A stretch of 64,000 nucleotides of DNA from Flavobacteriales bacterium. GTDB lineage: Bacteria; Bacteroidota; Bacteroidia; Flavobacteriales_F; PHOS-HE28. The stretch is from positions 496,001-560,000 of the forward strand of contig CP065018.1 of assembly GCA_016700415.1 (NCBI GenBank). The letters run 5' to 3'. Under the pieces are notes generated by a model. It was not told the origin of the DNA. It did no database searches and worked only from the letters and a program-made list of their open reading frames with translations. Shown one piece after another: positions 9,794-18,759 of the stretch. The translations under genes and the position numbers were made by a program. Each line of letters opens with the position of its first letter. Within the stretch, counting starts at the first letter, position 1.

Positions 9794-10596
9794 ACATGAT
9801 CAGGATCAAGCGGTTCACGACCGGCATCGTTCTGGCCACGATGATGGGCTGTAGCACGGTGCCCATTACCGGCCGCCGCCAGCTCAACCTTCTCCCCGAA
9901 AGCGAGATGATGAGCATGAGCCTCACGCAGTACCAGCAATTCATCAGCGAGAACAAGACCCTGCCGGACAGCGATCCAAAGTCGCAAATGGTGAAGCGAA
10001 TAGGTGAACGCCTCGCCGCCGCAGCCACCAAGTTCTTGAAGGAGAACGGAGCAGCGGACCGCGTGAAGGATTTCCAATGGGAATTCCACGTGGTGGACGA
10101 TCCCCAGGTGAACGCCTGGTGCATGCCCGGTGGGAAGGTGGTGGTGTACACCGGCCTGCTGCCGATAACACAGGACGAGCCCAGCTTGGCCTTGGTGATG
10201 GGTCACGAGATCGCGCACGCCATAGCGCGCCACGGCAACGAGCGCATGAGCCAGGGCATGGCCGTGCAAGGCGCAGGCATGACCTTGCAGGTACTGGCCT
10301 CCGAAAAGCCCACCATGGCGAGCGACCTCTTCCTGCAATCCTTCGGGATCGGCAGCCAGCTGGGCCTCTTGGCTTATGGGCGCAAACAAGAGAGCGAGGC
10401 CGATAAAATGGGCCTCGTGTTCATGGCCATGGGCGGCTACGACCCGCGCATAGCCCCGGCCTTCTGGCAGCGCATGGCGGCACAAGGCGGAGCCAAGCCC
10501 CCGGAACTGCTCAGCACGCACCCAAGCGACGAGCGCCGCATCGCCGACATCGAGGCGTACATGCCGGAGGCGATGAAGTATTACAAGCCCCGTTGA
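9790..10596 (+). CDS. M48 family metallopeptidase, lipoprotein
   Basis: This 268-aa protein is a zinc endopeptidase of the M48 (Ste24/HtpX/LoiP-like) family and is probably a periplasm-facing lipoprotein. The N-terminus has a short hydrophobic stretch ending MMGC, so Cys21 is the likely lipidated residue. The active site is H139-E140-I-A-H143. A third zinc ligand is provided by the glutamate in RKQESEADKMGL near residue 203, and GGYDP follows as usual. The family degrades misfolded or misassembled envelope proteins. It is the last protein gene of the plsY-clpS run, with tRNA-Arg about 55 bases downstream. Confidence 0.93.
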   Translation: MNMIRIKRFTTGIVLATMMGCSTVPITGRRQLNLLPESEMMSMSLTQYQQFISENKTLPDSDPKSQMVKRIGERLAAAATKFLKENGAADRVKDFQWEFHVVDDPQVNAWCMPGGKVVVYTGLLPITQDEPSLALVMGHEIAHAIARHGNERMSQGMAVQGAGMTLQVLASEKPTMASDLFLQSFGIGSQLGLLAYGRKQESEADKMGLVFMAMGGYDPRIAPAFWQRMAAQGGAKPPELLSTHPSDERRIADIEAYMPEAMKYYKPR

Positions 10597-10651
10597 GACG
10601 ACGCTTATTATATTCGCGCCCGCTTTCAGCCTTTTCCGGCCGATCGCATTT

Positions 10652-10725
10652 GCACTCGTAGCTCAATTGGATAGAGCACCTGACTACGGATCAGGAGGTT
10701 TGGGGTTCGACTCCCTACGAGTGCA
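10652..10725 (+). tRNA. tRNA-Arg (anticodon ACG)
   Basis: A full cloverleaf can be drawn by hand over 74 nt: acceptor GCACTCG/CGAGTGC, D stem GCTC/GAGC, anticodon stem CCTGA/TCAGG with loop CTACGGA, a five-base variable loop, and T stem TGGGG/CCCTA with loop TTCGACT. The discriminator base is A and CCA is not encoded. Anticodon ACG, normally modified to ICG, reads CGU/CGC/CGA arginine codons. Confidence 0.97.
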
Positions 10726-10737
10726 CGCATACAGCAG

Positions 10738-10773
10738 CAAGCCCCCCAGCACAAGTTGGGGGGCTTGGTTTTT
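10738..10773 (+). terminator. Rho-independent terminator after tRNA-Arg
   Basis: A perfect 10-bp stem CAAGCCCCCC / GGGGGGCTTG has a 10-nt loop and is followed by GTTTTT. It lies 12 bases after the tRNA and closes the upstream transcription unit. Confidence 0.9.
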
Positions 10774-11020
10774 GGGGGTGATGGACCACGGACCCAATGT
10801 TCTGTATGTTCCGATCTGCCAGAAGCTGCCGGTGTAGTCGATTTACTGCAAGTTATCAACAACAGGACGAGGAGTCTTGACGATCAGTACCCTTTAGAGT
10901 ACCACGGAATGCGGTAAGTTGAATCGTTAAATTCAGCAAATATCGGGCTGTAAAATACGACTGAGCCCCATTTAAGTCCCTGCCTAATATCGGTGGCGAA
11001 AACCCCACAACCCTTCCCCC

Positions 11021-14000
11021 ATGATCAACATACCCACACCTCTGACAACAAGGTCCGGCAACTGGTCTACTCTTTTCAATAAGCTGAAGTTTCAGCGAAG
11101 GAAGGACTTCCTCTTTGTGCTCATGGCATTGCCATTGGCTTCGCCGCTCATGGCCCAATCTCCGCTCGTGCCAACGGTGGAATGGCGCATGATCAGTGCC
11201 GAGCATGAACGGGCGGGCGCGGGCACGTACAACGATATCAGCTTCGACGGAACCGAGTGGGTGCATACCCCTAGCGTGGACCAGAATTACGGTGCGTCAC
11301 AAACACCGGAACAATCCGGTGAGGATTGGTATTATGGGCATTGCAACATCCGCTCCGGCGCTAATGTCGTGGGCATCTTGGCCGCGGGTTATGTCACTTG
11401 GCCTAATTGGACATTCCGCGGTGCGACTGGTTGTGCAAGCTCCGTCACTTATGGAGGTCCTAATATCGGGGAGTTCGAAACATCAAACCACCGGAAGGGA
11501 GAAGGGGTCGGCTATGTGGCCAAGCATGACCTTGATGGGCATGAGGTGTGGAGCAAATGCCTCTTGCCGGGCCTGTTGCGGAACGCCATTCAGGATGCGG
11601 ACAACAATTTCCTCGTGGTGGGCAACGCCTATACCAATGCATGGGCTATGGATCCAGGTGATGGGAACAACCCAGTGATCGGGCTGAACGGGATCGCCGG
11701 TCTGGACATGAACGATGTGGATTGCGGTGACTTTACCCAACCAGCCGGCACGAAAGGCTATGTGTCGAAGCTCGGCTCCGACGGTCATATCATCTGGACC
11801 ACCATGTGCAACGGAGAGCTGGGGACCGACCAGGAGACCAACTGGAATGTTGGTTCTTACCTTACGGACATTGTGGCCGTCACGATTCCTGGCACCGCTA
11901 TTAAATACTGTGCGGTGGGCATGACCACAACGACCGGAGTAGCAGGTCTGCGCCCTTTGTTGGTATACTTGGACAACGATGGAACACCGGTGGAGCGCTA
12001 TACCTACGCACCCGGAACCCCGGCGAATTGGTCGGCGGGAAATGTCGCCGAGTTCATCTCCATCGACGTTCAAGGCACGGACCTCTTTATTACCGGATAT
12101 TCGCTCGGCTCAGGCATCCCCGCACAAGCCTTCGGGATGTTGCTCCATGCGGGAACGGACCGCTTCAATTTCCCTTGGAGGCATTTTACCGCCGACCTTG
12201 GGGACCCTATATGTAACATAGGGTTGCACAATCCCAACAGCACCTACTACACCAATAATTCAACTGGCGGCGGGTTCGTGCCAGAGACCGGTGGCGTCCA
12301 CATCGTTTGGCCCACCATGGGCAATTTTTCAGAAGGGAGCGTTTATGGCGGTTCGGCCAACGTGGCCACACTGCTCGTTCATGGCCTTGACTTGGATGGC
12401 ACCCTCCTGTGGACTACGGACCTGGGCGAGGTACGGGCCTATGACCTGCAAAGCGACATGACCCCGACCGCCGATGGAAAGGTGGCTCTGGTCTCGACCA
12501 AGCTCTCCGGTGCGGACCTCACCCTACCGTCCCTGCCGATCAGTTGGGACGACTTCAGCCCCTCCCAGAAAGCTTGCCTCAACGGCACTTTCGGGTTTGC
12601 GAATCCGGATCTGCCGAATACAACGGAGAATGAGGCAGCCGGGGTGAATTGGGATTACGACGGTTCCACGAACCCTGAAAGCGGGAACGACCCCACAGGT
12701 TTGTATCACTACTGGAACACGTACGCCTATGTGGCCAAACTGGACCCGGAAACCGGGAACCTGATCTGGCAAACCCAGTTCGATGCCCACCCCGGCGTGC
12801 CCGGTGCGTGCCCTTACGCCAACATGCGCAAGCAGGAGTGCATGTACAAGATCTCCGAGACCGATGACGGTGGCCTCGTGGTCAGCGGCAACACCAGCGA
12901 CAATTTCGATGATTTCTATCTGGCCGAGCTCAATGACTGCCAGACCAGGGTCAACTATGCCGGAAGCCCCGCGCTCGACCCCAACAACGAACACCACATC
13001 ACCTCCCCTACCACGTGGAGTTCGGACATGAACGTCCATGGAAAGATCATCGTGGACCCGGGTGCCACCCTGACCATCAACAACAACGCCGTGATCAGTT
13101 TTGCGGACAGCAAGCAGTTGTTGGACCACCCCACGGAATTGGTGGTGGCCAAGGGAGGCCGACTGGACGTGAATGGCAATGCCCGGCTCACCAGCATCGC
13201 CCAATGCCCCAACAGCATGTGGGACGGCATAAGAGTGATGGGGGATTCGCACCTCTCGCAAGACCCTGTCAACAATTCGCCGCAGGGCATGGCCTCGCTC
13301 TCGGCCTCCACCATTGAAAATGCCCGCGCGGCGCTCTTGACCGGGGATGCCTCCTTCGACGATCCCACAGGGACCATGCATGGATCGTCCGCTGGCGGCT
13401 ACATCCGTGCCTCCCTTATGACGTTCAAGAACAAACGGTACGACGTGGTGATGCGCAAATTCGAGAACCGTGATCCCCACGATTTCTCGCACATCCTCAA
13501 CAACCGCAGCTACTTCGACCGGTGCGCCTTTGCCGAGGATGCGCTCCTGAATGATGGGAACAGCCCGCGGGACCATGTCCACTTGAACGGTGTCCGGGGC
13601 ATCAACTACACGGGTTGCTCCTTCGCCGGCGTCTATCAACCGGACCAGGTATTCCACGGAATGACCCAAGTGGGCACAGGTATCCGGTCCATCAACAGCT
13701 CGTTCAGCGTCCGGTCCAAGTGTACCATCCTCCTTTCCTACGGCCAGACCTGCCCGCCGCAGAACCTGATCAACAGCACCTTCGACAAATTAGGCCAAGG
13801 GGTTACGGCCACGGCGTTGACCCCGGACAAGACCTTCATCGTGGACAGGGCCACCTTCACCAACTGCCCCCGCGGCATCCGCACGGACGGGGTGCGCAAC
13901 GCCGGTATTACCCGCAACAGCTTCAGTGTGGTGGACTACTTGAACCCCAATGTGCTCGGAACCCCTTTTGGAGCCTATCTCGACCAATGCACGGGCTACA

Positions 14001-15655
14001 AGATCCAGAACAACGCCTTCACCTCCACCGGCTCACACCAGAAGTCGCGGGTAGGCTTGGTGATCAAGGACAGTGGGCCGGAGTACAATACCTTTTACAA
14101 CAATACGTTCGATGATTTCATCAGCGCAGCCAGTGTGGGCTCCTTGATCGAGGGGGATAACGCCAATGCCCAAGCAGACTACCTGACCGGATTGGAAGTT
14201 ATGTGCAACGAATACGGCCAATTTGACGGGCCTAACCGCTTTGATGTGGCGCTTACCGGGCAAGAACCGACTGTACAAAGGACACAGGGGAAGTATCTCG
14301 GACCTTCAATCATTACCGCCCCGGCGGGCAACCTCTTCAGCTTGGAGGGGGAGGCAGAAAGTGATTGGGACGTGAGCAATGCTTCCAATTATGTGACCTA
14401 CTACAGCCATGGTCACAATGGTTCCAGCGAACCTTGGATCCCGCAGTACTACGATATAGATTACTTGTTACCTGCGGTTACCCCAGTGCATTGGCCACAA
14501 GATCGCGCCGATGCCTGCCCCGACAATTTTGACAACGACGGTCGCTTGGAAAAAATGCAGCAATCCGCCGCAGCGGATGCCGACCTTGCGGACAGCAAGG
14601 ACGCCTACGATGCCACCAAGGACAACGGCGATACCTATACGCTGGAAAGCTATGTGGCGGACCCCGGACACAGCTCCACACAGGTGCGGAACGCCCTGCA
14701 GAGCGTGGCTCCCAAGGTGAGCACGGCCGTGTGGAAGGCGGTCTTTGCCCGCGAACCGGCCATGGACCCCTGGCCGCTTACTCAGGCACTGGTGTCCAAC
14801 AGCCCTTTGCAGCCGGAGGTGACGAAGATGGGCTACGACAGTGAACTGGACGATTTCTACTACAACCTTGTGGTGAGCGCGCAAAGCGGGGACGTGAATG
14901 TGCTGAGCCAATTGGAGAGCGAGATGGCCAAGTATGCTGGCGATAAGGGCGAGGCCCTTACGGACCTGGGACGCCTGTGCTGGTTGGACACAACGGACGT
15001 GGGCACCGCCATGGAATACCTGAAGCTCTGGCACGACAGCCTACCGGCGGACGACGGCGCCAGCGTATTGGCCGGCTACTACGCCGCCAAGGGCGATATG
15101 CCCGCCTTGTATAGCATGGCCGAGGCCGAGAAGCTCACCAGCGCCACCCCGGAGATTTTTGAGGTGTTGAAGCGCTACGCGGACCACGAACTGAATGCAC
15201 CAGATGACAGCTTGGACGCCGGTACAGTACAATGGCTCACCGACTTGGCTGCGGACCGTTGGACCATTGGCTCCGCCCAAGCAAGCGCATGGTTGCAAGG
15301 CGCAACCGGTGCTGATCCGCTGGATGAAGTGATCATCCTGCCGGATGAAACGGAGCAGCGCAGCACAAACCAGCGACGCGTGCGCAACCGCACCTCCCAA
15401 ACCCCGATGCTCCTACAAGCCTACCCCAATCCGTCCGACGGACCGGTTTATGTGGTGTGTAATGTGCCGGAAGGAGTGGATCGGGCTCGTTTAAGCATTC
15501 GGGACCTGAACGGGCGCTTGGTGAAAGAGATCGCGCTGGACCACGGAGCAGGCATTGCAGAGATCCAGCCCGGCTTTACCGCAGCGGGAATTTATTTGGC
15601 GGAACTCCAACTGGACGGAATTCGTGCAGGGCAGGTAAAGCTGGCCTTGCAATGA
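11021..15655 (+). CDS. Secreted protein with beta-helix region and T9SS type A sorting domain
   Basis: The 1544-aa product begins with a long n-region and a hydrophobic signal sequence ending near SPLMAQ (about residue 46). A later ATG at 11123 would also give a signal peptide. The first ~640 residues resemble Bacteroidota secreted proteins with repeated V-x-K-L-D and G-x-L-x-W strands (AYVAKLDPETGNLIWQ). From about 670 to 1090, short strands with GNA, NSTF and NNTFDDF turns look like a right-handed parallel beta-helix. The final ~80 residues (AYPNPSDGPVYV ... GIYLAELQ) form a typical T9SS C-terminal domain, so the protein is probably exported across the outer membrane and may be surface-anchored. 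No catalytic motif is recognised. The next T9SS gene starts 4 bases later. Confidence 0.88.
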   Translation: MINIPTPLTTRSGNWSTLFNKLKFQRRKDFLFVLMALPLASPLMAQSPLVPTVEWRMISAEHERAGAGTYNDISFDGTEWVHTPSVDQNYGASQTPEQSGEDWYYGHCNIRSGANVVGILAAGYVTWPNWTFRGATGCASSVTYGGPNIGEFETSNHRKGEGVGYVAKHDLDGHEVWSKCLLPGLLRNAIQDADNNFLVVGNAYTNAWAMDPGDGNNPVIGLNGIAGLDMNDVDCGDFTQPAGTKGYVSKLGSDGHIIWTTMCNGELGTDQETNWNVGSYLTDIVAVTIPGTAIKYCAVGMTTTTGVAGLRPLLVYLDNDGTPVERYTYAPGTPANWSAGNVAEFISIDVQGTDLFITGYSLGSGIPAQAFGMLLHAGTDRFNFPWRHFTADLGDPICNIGLHNPNSTYYTNNSTGGGFVPETGGVHIVWPTMGNFSEGSVYGGSANVATLLVHGLDLDGTLLWTTDLGEVRAYDLQSDMTPTADGKVALVSTKLSGADLTLPSLPISWDDFSPSQKACLNGTFGFANPDLPNTTENEAAGVNWDYDGSTNPESGNDPTGLYHYWNTYAYVAKLDPETGNLIWQTQFDAHPGVPGACPYANMRKQECMYKISETDDGGLVVSGNTSDNFDDFYLAELNDCQTRVNYAGSPALDPNNEHHITSPTTWSSDMNVHGKIIVDPGATLTINNNAVISFADSKQLLDHPTELVVAKGGRLDVNGNARLTSIAQCPNSMWDGIRVMGDSHLSQDPVNNSPQGMASLSASTIENARAALLTGDASFDDPTGTMHGSSAGGYIRASLMTFKNKRYDVVMRKFENRDPHDFSHILNNRSYFDRCAFAEDALLNDGNSPRDHVHLNGVRGINYTGCSFAGVYQPDQVFHGMTQVGTGIRSINSSFSVRSKCTILLSYGQTCPPQNLINSTFDKLGQGVTATALTPDKTFIVDRATFTNCPRGIRTDGVRNAGITRNSFSVVDYLNPNVLGTPFGAYLDQCTGYKIQNNAFTSTGSHQKSRVGLVIKDSGPEYNTFYNNTFDDFISAASVGSLIEGDNANAQADYLTGLEVMCNEYGQFDGPNRFDVALTGQEPTVQRTQGKYLGPSIITAPAGNLFSLEGEAESDWDVSNASNYVTYYSHGHNGSSEPWIPQYYDIDYLLPAVTPVHWPQDRADACPDNFDNDGRLEKMQQSAAADADLADSKDAYDATKDNGDTYTLESYVADPGHSSTQVRNALQSVAPKVSTAVWKAVFAREPAMDPWPLTQALVSNSPLQPEVTKMGYDSELDDFYYNLVVSAQSGDVNVLSQLESEMAKYAGDKGEALTDLGRLCWLDTTDVGTAMEYLKLWHDSLPADDGASVLAGYYAAKGDMPALYSMAEAEKLTSATPEIFEVLKRYADHELNAPDDSLDAGTVQWLTDLAADRWTIGSAQASAWLQGATGADPLDEVIILPDETEQRSTNQRRVRNRTSQTPMLLQAYPNPSDGPVYVVCNVPEGVDRARLSIRDLNGRLVKEIALDHGAGIAEIQPGFTAAGIYLAELQLDGIRAGQVKLALQ

Positions 15656-15659
15656 ACCG

Positions 15660-17219
15660 ATGACTGCTAAAACGCTGCGCAAGATCTGGATGGTTATGTA
15701 CCTTGGGCTTGTGCAAATACTTGCACAAGCCCAAGGCTTTAACCGGCACTACGATGCTTACAATGCTGGCTTCTACGAACAAGGTTGGGACATCGAGCCG
15801 GCAGGCAACGGCTGGATGGTGTTCTCCGGGAGTTTTGAACCGGATACGCTGGGTCCGGACAGTATTGTAGGTGTTTACGTTGCCCTCCTGCAACGCTTGG
15901 ATGAAGAGGGGAACCTCACCTTGGAAAAGCGAATTCAACTTCCCGGCCATTCCATCTATTTGGGCTGGGCGGATTGTTGCGATACTACTGCTGCGGACGA
16001 CGGCTACGTGATCAGTGGCAGCAGTGGTGAATACTATACGGAAATAGTAAAAGCCCGCCTCATGCGTTTGACCGCTATCGGCGATACTCTCTGGACCCGT
16101 TCATACGGGAGTATAGGTGATTTTTGGATCGGCTCGCAAGTGAAGCAAACACCGGATGGTGGTTTTCTCATTTGTGGCTACACCGGTCCAACAACAGGTT
16201 CACATTTCGATGGCTTTGCGTTAAAGGCCGACAGCCTCGGCAATGAAGCATGGCGTCACACCTATGGGCTTGGCGCGTTGGACGAGGACTTAGCTTGCAT
16301 CGCATTAGTACCGAACGGCTTTGTTCTGTCAGGTGTCACTACTTCAACTTCCAATAGCGTCGATTTTTGGATCACCAAGATCAACAACGAGGGAACGGTA
16401 ATATGGACCAATCGCTTTGGAAGCCCGTTCGAGGAACCCGAACCTACAATACTTCATTTGGAAGATGGTCGGTTGGTCCTGGCAGGAGCATGGGCTGCCA
16501 ATTCAAATGTATTTATGACCCCCTATTTGGCTTTCATTGATACAGCCAATGGGGATGTACTAAACTCTCACCTTTATGGTGTTCCCCATTACAGCACGAC
16601 ACTCTTTGCCGCAAAGCAATTTTCAAATTCGGACATCATTCTTGCCGGTGTCAGTTATAGTGAGGGCCCTCAACAAGGTCTTTTAATACGCACCACGAGC
16701 GATGGCGACAGCCTGTGGATGCGCAACTACTTTTACTACGATGCCGATGTGGAAGAGGGCCAAGGGCGTTTCTTTGATGTGCTCCCCACGGCGGATAACG
16801 GCTGCATTGCCGCCGGGGTGGCCTACAACCCGGTGAACGCCCCCTACCCACCGGGCCATTCCCAGGACACTTGGGTGGTGAAGGTGGACAGCATGGGCTG
16901 CGTAGTGCCGGGCTGCGATGGCATTACCGGCATTACCGAGCAGGTCACCAACCTTACAAGTGCGTTGCACCTCTACCCCAACCCGGTGCATGGGTTATTG
17001 CATGTGGGCATAGAGCTGCCGCCCAAGCTCACTACCAGCGGGCCGCTTACGCTTACCGTTACAAGCCTAAGTGGGCAGGTGGTGTTGCAGGAGCAAGTTC
17101 CATCAAGCGCGCCGGATGAGGTGGAGCTGGATGTGGGGCACTTTGCCGCTGGTACTTACGCGCTGCATTTGAGCGATGCGCATACTTGGCTGGCGGGGGC
17201 GAAATTCGTGGTGGAGTAA
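15660..17219 (+). CDS. T9SS type A sorting domain secreted protein
   Basis: This 519-aa protein has a signal peptide (KTLRKIWMVMYLGLVQILAQAQ). The body has repeats with alternating W-x-R/K-x-Y-G and D-G-G-F/Y strands (TLWTRSYGSIGDFW, TPDGGFLICGYTG, NEAWRHTYG). These resemble delta-60 or propeller-type surface proteins and the N-terminal part of the preceding protein. The C-terminal ~75 residues (LHLYPNPVHGLLHV ... GTYALHL) are a T9SS sorting domain. It lies 4 bases after the upstream T9SS gene, which suggests co-transcription. Codons 15-26 are built from a perfect inverted repeat, listed separately. Confidence 0.87.
   Translation: MTAKTLRKIWMVMYLGLVQILAQAQGFNRHYDAYNAGFYEQGWDIEPAGNGWMVFSGSFEPDTLGPDSIVGVYVALLQRLDEEGNLTLEKRIQLPGHSIYLGWADCCDTTAADDGYVISGSSGEYYTEIVKARLMRLTAIGDTLWTRSYGSIGDFWIGSQVKQTPDGGFLICGYTGPTTGSHFDGFALKADSLGNEAWRHTYGLGALDEDLACIALVPNGFVLSGVTTSTSNSVDFWITKINNEGTVIWTNRFGSPFEEPEPTILHLEDGRLVLAGAWAANSNVFMTPYLAFIDTANGDVLNSHLYGVPHYSTTLFAAKQFSNSDIILAGVSYSEGPQQGLLIRTTSDGDSLWMRNYFYYDADVEEGQGRFFDVLPTADNGCIAAGVAYNPVNAPYPPGHSQDTWVVKVDSMGCVVPGCDGITGITEQVTNLTSALHLYPNPVHGLLHVGIELPPKLTTSGPLTLTVTSLSGQVVLQEQVPSSAPDEVELDVGHFAAGTYALHLSDAHTWLAGAKFVVE
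15701..15736 (+). repeat. Perfect 16-bp inverted repeat inside signal-peptide codons
   Basis: CCTTGGGCTTGTGCAA, a 4-nt spacer ATAC, then TTGCACAAGCCCAAGG form a perfect 16-bp hairpin within the first 80 bases of the 15660 gene. No U-tract follows, so it does not look like a standard terminator. Confidence 0.95.
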
Positions 17220-17343
17220 AGCTCACCCAATGTCATCAGCGGTTTCACGTTCCATGTTCATCCGGTCGGAGCTTTCCCACGCTGCGCCAACTGCACTGCT
17301 GGAATGGGAGGGCATCGATACCGTACATCCCAACCATCCCGTG

Positions 17344-17673
17344 GGCGGCAACGCCGTCACGCGAAAGATGAGCAAGAAGAGCATTGGCTGGGAAGCCTCC
17401 GGGCCTCCGTCTCGGGTCATGCCCGGGATGACAGCCCGGAGTGACGCATCTGTGGGCCGCGTGTGGATCAACGACGAAAAGCACTTCGATGGCGTGCCCG
17501 AGGCCGCAAGGAACTTCTATATCGGCGGCTACCAGCCCGCGCAGAAATGGCTGAAGGACCGCCACGGCCGCACCCTCACCTTCGATGACCTGCGGCACTA
17601 CCAGCGCATCATCGTGGCGTTGACGGAGATGGGCAAGGTGATGGAGGAAGTGGATTCGGCGGGGGTGGTGTGA
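17344..17673 (+). pseudogene. Relic of the C-terminus of a type ISP/IIG-like restriction-modification enzyme
   Basis: The stretch VWINDEKHFDGVPEAARNFY, then IGGYQPAQKWLKDRHGR and LTFDDLRHYQRIIVAL (from 17461) matches the closing segment of large fused restriction-methyltransferase proteins, which end in V-x-I/L-N-D..YF-x-G-V-P..IGGYQ-x-x-x-KWLKDR..L-x-x-x-D..HYQ. Just upstream, TRKMSKKSIGWE is also in the family style. The rest of the enzyme, including the methyltransferase motifs, is absent: the 3' end of a T9SS gene lies directly upstream. A 45-bp palindromic insertion separates the two recognisable parts. There is no plausible start codon or complete domain, so this is a non-functional remnant. 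Assignment to the restriction family rests on memory of family motifs. Confidence 0.7.
17397..17441. repeat. Nested palindromic (REP-like) element inserted in the restriction relic
   Basis: CTCCGGGC (17397-17404) pairs with GCCCGGAG (17434-17441) and encloses the near-palindrome GTCATGCCCGGGATGAC. The block is 45 bp, a multiple of three, so it keeps the relic's frame open. Its GC-rich GGGATGACA style recalls the hairpin at 51886-51906. Confidence 0.65.
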
Positions 17674-17818
17674 GGCTCACCATAGTTTTGAGGACCACAA
17701 GAGCGTGAACGCTCGCGCGCGAATTGCGTCAAATGCTTTCGCCCGAACGGCGGGAAACGCCCAGCCTTCCTGCTTCGTGTTCTTGGCGTCCTTTGTGGTA
17801 GACCACCCTCGACCAACC

Positions 17819-18211
17819 TCAAAAAAGATCCCTCACCTCGATGAAGTTGAAACTCATCGGGAACAAGCTTTGGTAGTCCTTCCCGGTCTCGGCCATCTCT
17901 TCGTCACCGGTCTCATAATGCCAGTTCACCTGCACCTGCTTTCCGTGCTCGTTCACGGCGCTAAGGCGGTCGAAGATGTTGTAGAAGTGCTTGCTGCTGC
18001 TGGTATCCAAGTAATCCAGCCGCATGTTCACCGTGGTCTGCTCCCTCGGCTGCTTGAGGTATTCCTCCAACCAGCGGTACACGCGGTCGTAGAACTGCTC
18101 GCTGTTGGCCGGCAGGGAACGACCGATAAAATCAATGGTTCCGTGCTCCAGATCCAGTTCGATCTCCGGCGATGTTGCCGTACGGTCGATGTGCATGTGT
18201 TTCAGCGCCAT
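17819..18211 (-). CDS. SiaC-like (DUF1987) regulatory phosphoprotein
   Basis: The 130-aa protein has the DUF1987/SiaC layout: an N-terminal beta segment (SPEIELDLEHGTIDFIGRS), the helix FYDRVYRWLEEYL, and the signature LDYLDTSSSKHFYNIFDRL, whose Thr/Ser cluster corresponds to the phosphorylated site of the family. In Pseudomonas, SiaC is controlled by a phosphatase (SiaA) and kinase (SiaB) and activates a diguanylate cyclase. No partner genes are next to it here, so its output is unknown. ATG 18211 is preferred to the GTG two codons upstream. An unmarked 145-bp gap separates its 3' end from the restriction relic. Confidence 0.85.
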   Translation of the reverse strand: MALKHMHIDRTATSPEIELDLEHGTIDFIGRSLPANSEQFYDRVYRWLEEYLKQPREQTTVNMRLDYLDTSSSKHFYNIFDRLSAVNEHGKQVQVNWHYETGDEEMAETGKDYQSLFPMSFNFIEVRDLF

Positions 18212-18354
18212 GGTCACGGTTCACTCGGACCAAATTAGGCCGCGCCGCAGCGAAGGGGCCACCCCCGAAAAGAATTCTGTGAACAGCCGAACGTGGATGG
18301 ACTCCACGATCATGGCATCGGGAGCGATGCGCGCCGGCGGATCAGAGCCGCCGC

Positions 18355-18759
18355 CTACTTTCCTTGATAGACGCTTACGATCTCACCATCGCTCGGGAGG
18401 ATGATCTCGGTATCGTTCACCCGCCTGGCCCAGTAGAGGTATTTGCCCGTTCCGTGGCAGGCGAAGGCGGTCATGGTCGCGCCTCCTTCAAGGGTCTTTA
18501 CCGGAAATGTCCTCCACGTTCCGTTCTGGTCTTCCATGGCCACTTTCACTTCCATCATCTCACCGCAGATGTTCTTCAGTTCCACCTGGTACACGCCGCT
18601 GAAGTCCCGCTTGAAACCCTTATAGTCCTCGCATTTCTCACAAGGTTGCCCCCAACTGCTGGAAGCCTTCACCAAGCAGTCCGCATAGGTCTGGTCCTGG
18701 GCCTGTGTGGATGAACAAAGCCAGGTCACTGTGAACAGAAGGAGGATGGATCGTGTCAT
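18355..18759 (-). CDS. Secreted protein of unknown function
   Basis: This is a 134-aa product with a clear signal peptide (residues 1-20, ending SSTQAQ). The mature part has four to five cysteines (YADCLV, QPCEKCEDY, KNICGE, FACHG) that could form disulfides, and short beta strands. No family is recognised. The start overlaps the stop of the upstream TPR gene (ATGA at 18756-18759), so the two form an operon read leftwards. A small secreted or periplasmic partner of the TPR protein is possible but not shown. Confidence 0.75.
   Translation of the reverse strand: MTRSILLLFTVTWLCSSTQAQDQTYADCLVKASSSWGQPCEKCEDYKGFKRDFSGVYQVELKNICGEMMEVKVAMEDQNGTWRTFPVKTLEGGATMTAFACHGTGKYLYWARRVNDTEIILPSDGEIVSVYQGK

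Noticed and set aside
10626..10862. Minus-strand open frame across the tRNA and terminator
   Set aside because: It covers a complete tRNA-Arg cloverleaf and its terminator hairpin, so coding is very unlikely.
10774..11020. A riboswitch or large structured leader before the 11021 gene
   Set aside because: No conserved riboswitch core or extended pairing could be recognised by eye, and no exact TAnnTTTG box was found in it.
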